Origin: Branchiostoma belcheri
Lineage: Eukaryota > Chordata > Leptocardii > Amphioxiformes > Branchiostomatidae
Direction: 5' to 3'
Length of the DNA stretch: 64,000 nt
Assembly (NCBI RefSeq): GCF_001625305.1
Contig: NW_017802869.1
Span: 228,445 to 292,444 of the forward strand
Numbering within the stretch: position 1 is the stretch's first letter; each line of letters begins with the position of its first letter. A program made the position numbers and the translations under genes. Below are positions 51,601-57,600 of this stretch, piece by piece. The notes below the pieces were generated by a model. It worked only from the letters and a program-made list of their open reading frames with translations, was not told the DNA's origin and ran no database searches.

Positions 51601-54600
51601 GCCAAAAAGCAATTACTCAAGCAACTGGATATGATTTTGGAAACCGTCAGACGTTTCAGGTAGTATCCACTAGCTTTCGTCAGTGACACTAAGACACCAC
51701 AGCTTAACTGCTTTTTGGCGTATTATATTACCTGCATGTCTAACCTTCACCGACGTATACAGGATATTCTTGACATCTAAGAGTGAATAATAAAATCTTT
51801 GTTGTAGAATATTCTGAAGTTAACTCTATGTCTAATTTTTTAGATTCATGCTCAGAAGGTCTCAGTAAGGTCTTGAATAGGCTTTGTTTTATATGGTGGA
51901 CCCGAAAAAAGTTGTGCAACCAATTTTTATAGGTTGGGTGCACCAGTGCATCTTTGAATTGAATTTCCAAAAAAATGAATTTCCAGCCCTGAGTTAAGAA
52001 CGACACGGCTGCTCATCAGGCGAGACGGGACTGATCGGCTCAGCGTTATCTTAGGAACAGGACGCGACTTTTCATTTACCGGAGGACAGATATGCTAAAT
52101 GGATCACGATGTCGCTGTAAACATCGCTTACGGATGATAAAATGGGATTTCTCAGGGTCTAGTTCTATGCTTGAATGGACACAGGGTTATCGTTAGGATC
52201 AGGGTAGTCTCTATCGTATCCATTTACAGATACGGAAAATGAATCACGATGTCGCTGTTTACATCATTTACGGGTGCTTTCACTGTCGATTTTTCGTATC
52301 CAGAGCCGTGCCTATACCTATTTCTATGCCTGATTGGGTTAGAGTTGGAATCAGGCACGGTTCTAGATAGTCTTGCCCCAGGCACGGTTCTGGATACGCG
52401 TGGAATATCCAGAATTATGCCTTAGCATGGTTCTGACAGACAGGTGTCTCTGTTGCCTTTTCTAAACGGCGCCGATCGAGAAGGTTGAAAAACAATCTTT
52501 GCCGTAACAAGACAGCTAATTTTTGCAGGAAGTAGTATCTATTCCAAGAATGCCTTCATTTTGCGGGCGTACGATGTATGTGACCGACCCTTTACTGGGG
52601 TGTTGAATTAGTCGAAAGTAACTCTTCATGATTGTCCTATACGACACACTTCAATAGGAAATGATTACAGAATACATCTGCTGACTACTCACTCCCAGAA
52701 CTCCCTGGTTGAGTCTGTCAGGTTGGCGGTCTCGTTTTTGGTCATGTTACTGAGGATGGTGAAGTTGGTGAAACAGTTGGGCGTGTTCCACTCGTTCTCA
52801 CAGTGCTCCCACGGCAGGACGGACTGGAACGAACTGGAAAGACAAATTCACGCTGTGTGAAATATATCCACTGCTCAAATTTCATCTACCATAATGCTAT
52901 ATTCTAACATGCTGTAACAACTACAAAAATGTCATACTTCACTACAATTTTTTCCCATTTTACTTACATTCGATTGACAGAGGTTTGAGTTTTTACGACC
53001 AGATACGATGATGCCAATCCCTGTACAAAGTAAACATTACCCGACTTTACTAGCATTTACTACGATTGATAAATCCAACGTCTCGTCAAGTGACAAGAAC
53101 GTTAACCTGCATTTGTAAATAACATCAAGCTGATGCTTAGTTGGTAAATCCCACCTGAAGAGGTAGTAGAGAGTCAATGCGATGATGATCAAACGCCAAA
53201 CATCAGAATAACAAGAACGTGCATTTGTAAATAACGTAGCTGACATTTAGTCCGTTATTCCAGATAACTGACCTGAAGAGGTAGTAGAGAGTCCATGCGA
53301 TGATGATGATGTAATAGATGTTGAGCCAGAAGGACACCACAGCGGCTGCATAGCCAACACCTAAGGGGGGGGGGCATCAGATATGGTTACAACCAAAACT
53401 GGTTGCATACTAAAGTAATGCAACTCATAAACATATGGGTTTACATCAGGTACTGTGACAGTTGACACCACGGCGGCTGCATAGCCAACACCTAAGGGGT
53501 GGGGTGGGGTTGGGGGTGGGGTGCGGTACATCAGTTATACAATCAAAACTACTCAAGAAGACCGCTACGTCTATGTGGACAGGTGATCAGTATGTCAATG
53601 GTAAAATTATTACAACGGCCAGGTGATCCGTACATGTACAGGTTTCACTGCAACATCGCAAACATCGCAACTCATAACCTTCATGGATTTACATTTGCAA
53701 CCGAATACCCTGAAAACACTACAACACAACCAGATGAACATAGAAAGTTAGCAGCCATATCATGACCAGAACTGGCACAACAAAACTCCCCTAGATAACA
53801 CATGTCTCGTCTGGAACTAGTTTATTATGCTTGATACCCCCTAATACTCATACATGCAGTTCTTAATATCCCAGAGTACTTAAACAGTCGTTAACTTCCC
53901 GCAAATTGCGCCGCCCTTTGACAGTGACGAATTGAGGAAGAAACCTTCGTTTATATTTCATGGCGAGGATATTGCCTTTATCAATCACAGACGGAAGATT
54001 TGCAAAGTTGCAATTTCGCGGCGCCACCGTCTCATCTTCAGCCATTAGCGCAAACCGGCCCTTCATTACTCCGTACCGTACCGCTCTTATTGAGTAGAAC
54101 GGAGCCTGGCAAGGGATTATGTTTTGGGAAGGATAAATGGTCTGTAATTAGCTAATAAAGCTAATTTCTGCTCTTAAATGCACGTCGCGGCGCTCGGAAG
54201 AAATTTGCTGGTGGAATTTTTACAAGAGCTCTTGCTGTGACTATTATATTAAATTAGACGTCTCCAACAAAGTCGTTTTTAAAACAATCATCACAAATTA
54301 CTACCTAGAAAATTATGGCAGAAAGACTTATCGTGTGTCAACATCCGGGACACATCGTACATCAACATCCGGGAAACATCGTACATCAACATCCGGGACA
54401 CATCATGTGTCAACATCCGGGACATATCGTATGTCAACATCCGGGAACCTTTATGATGCATGCTGGGATATCTCGCCGACAGCTGTTGGTTTGAGCAAAC
54501 TTTGTTTCTGTTTTATAGTTTCTGATACAAAACGTCGGGCGAATGAATCATTTCATTGTCTAATGGATAAAGCTACGAATCCTTTTGGTAATTGGAAACA

Positions 54601-57600
54601 AGGTTTCGTAGCTATCGTAATCATGAAAGACTTAAGGATTGCTCCAGGGCATTTGTTAAAACAAACTTTTTGTGTGAAATTAATTCATGAGTGGAAGAAA
54701 GTTTTAAAAAGCAAAACCTGCAGCAATTCTCTTCTAGTCCAGTACATTTGGACCAGCGGCGTCATTAACACAGCTGGTGAGAACCGTGAGAATCTAGTCT
54801 CAGATACGTGTGTAACCCTCCGGGGGTATTAGAGACAAACCTTCCCCCAAACCCGCCCTAATCCCTTCATTTACGTCTGCCTTCAGAAATAACCCCGGAA
54901 CGGCCCGCATGACGCAAGAGATGCTGTCTTATCTTGCAATAATGAGGTCGGCCGGTTAAACTGGGATTACCTGGAATCATCAGGCAGTTCGTTTGAGCCA
55001 CTTCATTTGTGCACCCTCTGACTCTAGTCTATGTTTTCTGATGGACCGTGAACCGTTTAGATGTTGACAGTAAGACGGAGAGGGAACAATGTTGTATCTA
55101 GTCACCAGGCAGCTCGTTTGAGCCACTTCATTTGTGCACCCTCTATAACTCTAGTCTATCGGATGGACCGTGAGGCCTTCAGATTGTTGACACCAAGACG
55201 GAGGGGGTTGCTGTATCTAATCATCAGCGAGCGAGCGACTCGTTTGAGCCACCACCTCTTCTTCTGTACATGCTCCAACTGGAACAGTGCTTAGTCGTGG
55301 GGTTAGGACTGAGTTTTCATGTAGTCTGTGTCATCTGATGGACCGTGGAGCCTTCAGATGTTGACACTAAGATGTAGGGGGTTGCTGTTACAGTATCTAA
55401 TTATCAGCGAGCGAGCTCGTTTGAGCCACACACTAACTATAGTCTATGTCATCTGATGAACCGTAAAACATTCAGATGTTGACACTAAGATGTAGTAGGT
55501 TACGTTGTTGTATCTAATATCAGCGAGATCATTTTCTGTACATCCTCAAACCGGAGCAGTGTTCAGTCGTGAAGTTAAGACAGTTTATCGTCACGGTAGT
55601 CTATGTGATCTGATGAACTCACGGTAAAACCTTCAGATGTTGACACTAACATGGAGGGGGTGTTTGTATCAACAGTGTATAGATCAACAGCAGGCTCGGT
55701 TGAGCAACTTCTTTTTTACATCCTCAAACTGGAAAAGTGTTCAGACGTGAGGTTAGGACAGTTCTCGTGTATTTTGTGCCATCTGATGAACCGTGAAGCC
55801 TTCAGATGTCGACGCTTTGGCAGAGGGGGGGGGGTGTTGTATCCAGAACCGTGCCTAGAGCAAATCTACGTTCTCTGGATTCAGAACCGTGCCTGATCCT
55901 AACTCTAACCCAATCAGGCATAATACTAGTTAGGCACGGGTCTGGACACAATAGGGGCAAAATTAAAACATCGCATTGTTGTGGGGGCCGGCGTAACGAC
56001 AGAGCGTTCGGCTCGAAACCAAGAGATCCTGAGTTCTAATCCTGACATGCCACCGATCTTGCGCTCTTGGGAAAGGCACTCTACACGAATTTCCTCACTT
56101 TACTCAGGTGAAAATGAGTATGTCTGTGTACGTTGTCCGCTCATGCGTTTGTCTGCGTTGGTGGCGACAAGTTGCAGAAACCTGAGTGTGATGCCGCCAC
56201 GTTTGTAGTAAATGTTGGAATAGTAAAAAAAAGCTAAAACATCACACATACCTTTGAAGAGCGGGCATATTTTCCAGACGCCCAGCCCGCCTATGCTGAG
56301 GAACTGACCCAGACTGGTCTCCAGGAAAAACAGCGGAATTCCCGCCAAAAACAGCGTCAGGAAGTACGGGATGAGGAAGGCGCCTGGAAAAAGGGCAACA
56401 AGGTTACAGCATGGTTACATCGCTGTGACAATGCTGTTACAACACGTTACAACGTGGCTACAACATCGTTACACACGGTTACCAAAATGTTGCAACGCGA
56501 TTTATGGAACACATTACAAAGTTGCTACAAACACGTTTCCAACATGTTTACAGCGTGGTTACAACATGGCTACAACACGCTTACAACAATGTTACAATAC
56601 GTGCAAAACTAAAATAAGCGTTCCCAACCAAAAACTGTATAAAGCGAAGTTTGAATACGCTTTGGTGTATTTTGGAATTCTTCCAGCTTCGCAATGGTGG
56701 CTGTTACTTATCATCACGAAGCTTCTTCACAGTTATTGCACAATATTGGAGACGGGGAAATCTTATGTCACATCACTACTTAACGTGACGTGTCTTTAGT
56801 TTTGGCTTTAGTTTAGTTGTCATTTATTTTCTTTGTATCTTCGTGATGTTATCTTAAACTACGTTCTGTCGTGTTCTGCGACGTAATCATTCACGTGATG
56901 ATTCGTATCTGAAAGTTTACAAATGACTCAGCTTTTACGTCGCCAAAGAAATGAAGCTCCTTCGGTGACCTACAAGTCGACTTTTTACGTGTGCTTACAC
57001 GTTTTCTCTGTTCTGAAAACCCGTGCCGTTACCACATTCGACCTTTCCTACACAAAACATCGCCCGTCTTGTTCCACACGAGTCAGACCCCGACAAAGTC
57101 GCCATTATTCCCAACTGTATTCAGAACGCGCTGGCGGATTCCTGACATTTGACCCCGCGCTATTGACTCTTGACCTTCTCCGCTGTAGCTCCTCCCGGGG
57201 GTCAGTGACCTCTGGGCGGGAGAAGTCATGTCTAAATGCCAGCCGCATGCAGAGGCGTGTTAGATGTGCTCTTACGGAGTAATAACTACATCTGCTCACT
57301 GTTAAATAGTTTTACCCCCCTCTGGGACTGTCATTGGTGCAACTCAGGGGTTCTCATTAGATATGTCAATCATTTGCGATAAAAGTTTACATACTAAAGA
57401 TACTCGTTTTATCTAGAACCGTTACAAACTAATTTACGAACAAACGATACTAGTTGTATCCAGAACCATTATCAGACATGGTTCTGAAAAGCCCACCCGT
57501 ATTCTAACGGAGTTATAACAACTTCTGCTACCTGCTAAACATGTTTCCCCTTCTGGGACTGACATTGGTGATACGCAGGGGTTCTCATTTGAAATGTCTG

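Noticed and set aside
54335..54832. 165-codon plus ORF
   Set aside because: Begins at GTG within a 24-bp minisatellite and continues without any recognisable domain, antisense in a transporter intron.
56371..56799. 142-codon plus ORF
   Set aside because: First half is the GGTTACAAC repeat and the frame starts antisense in transporter exon 2.
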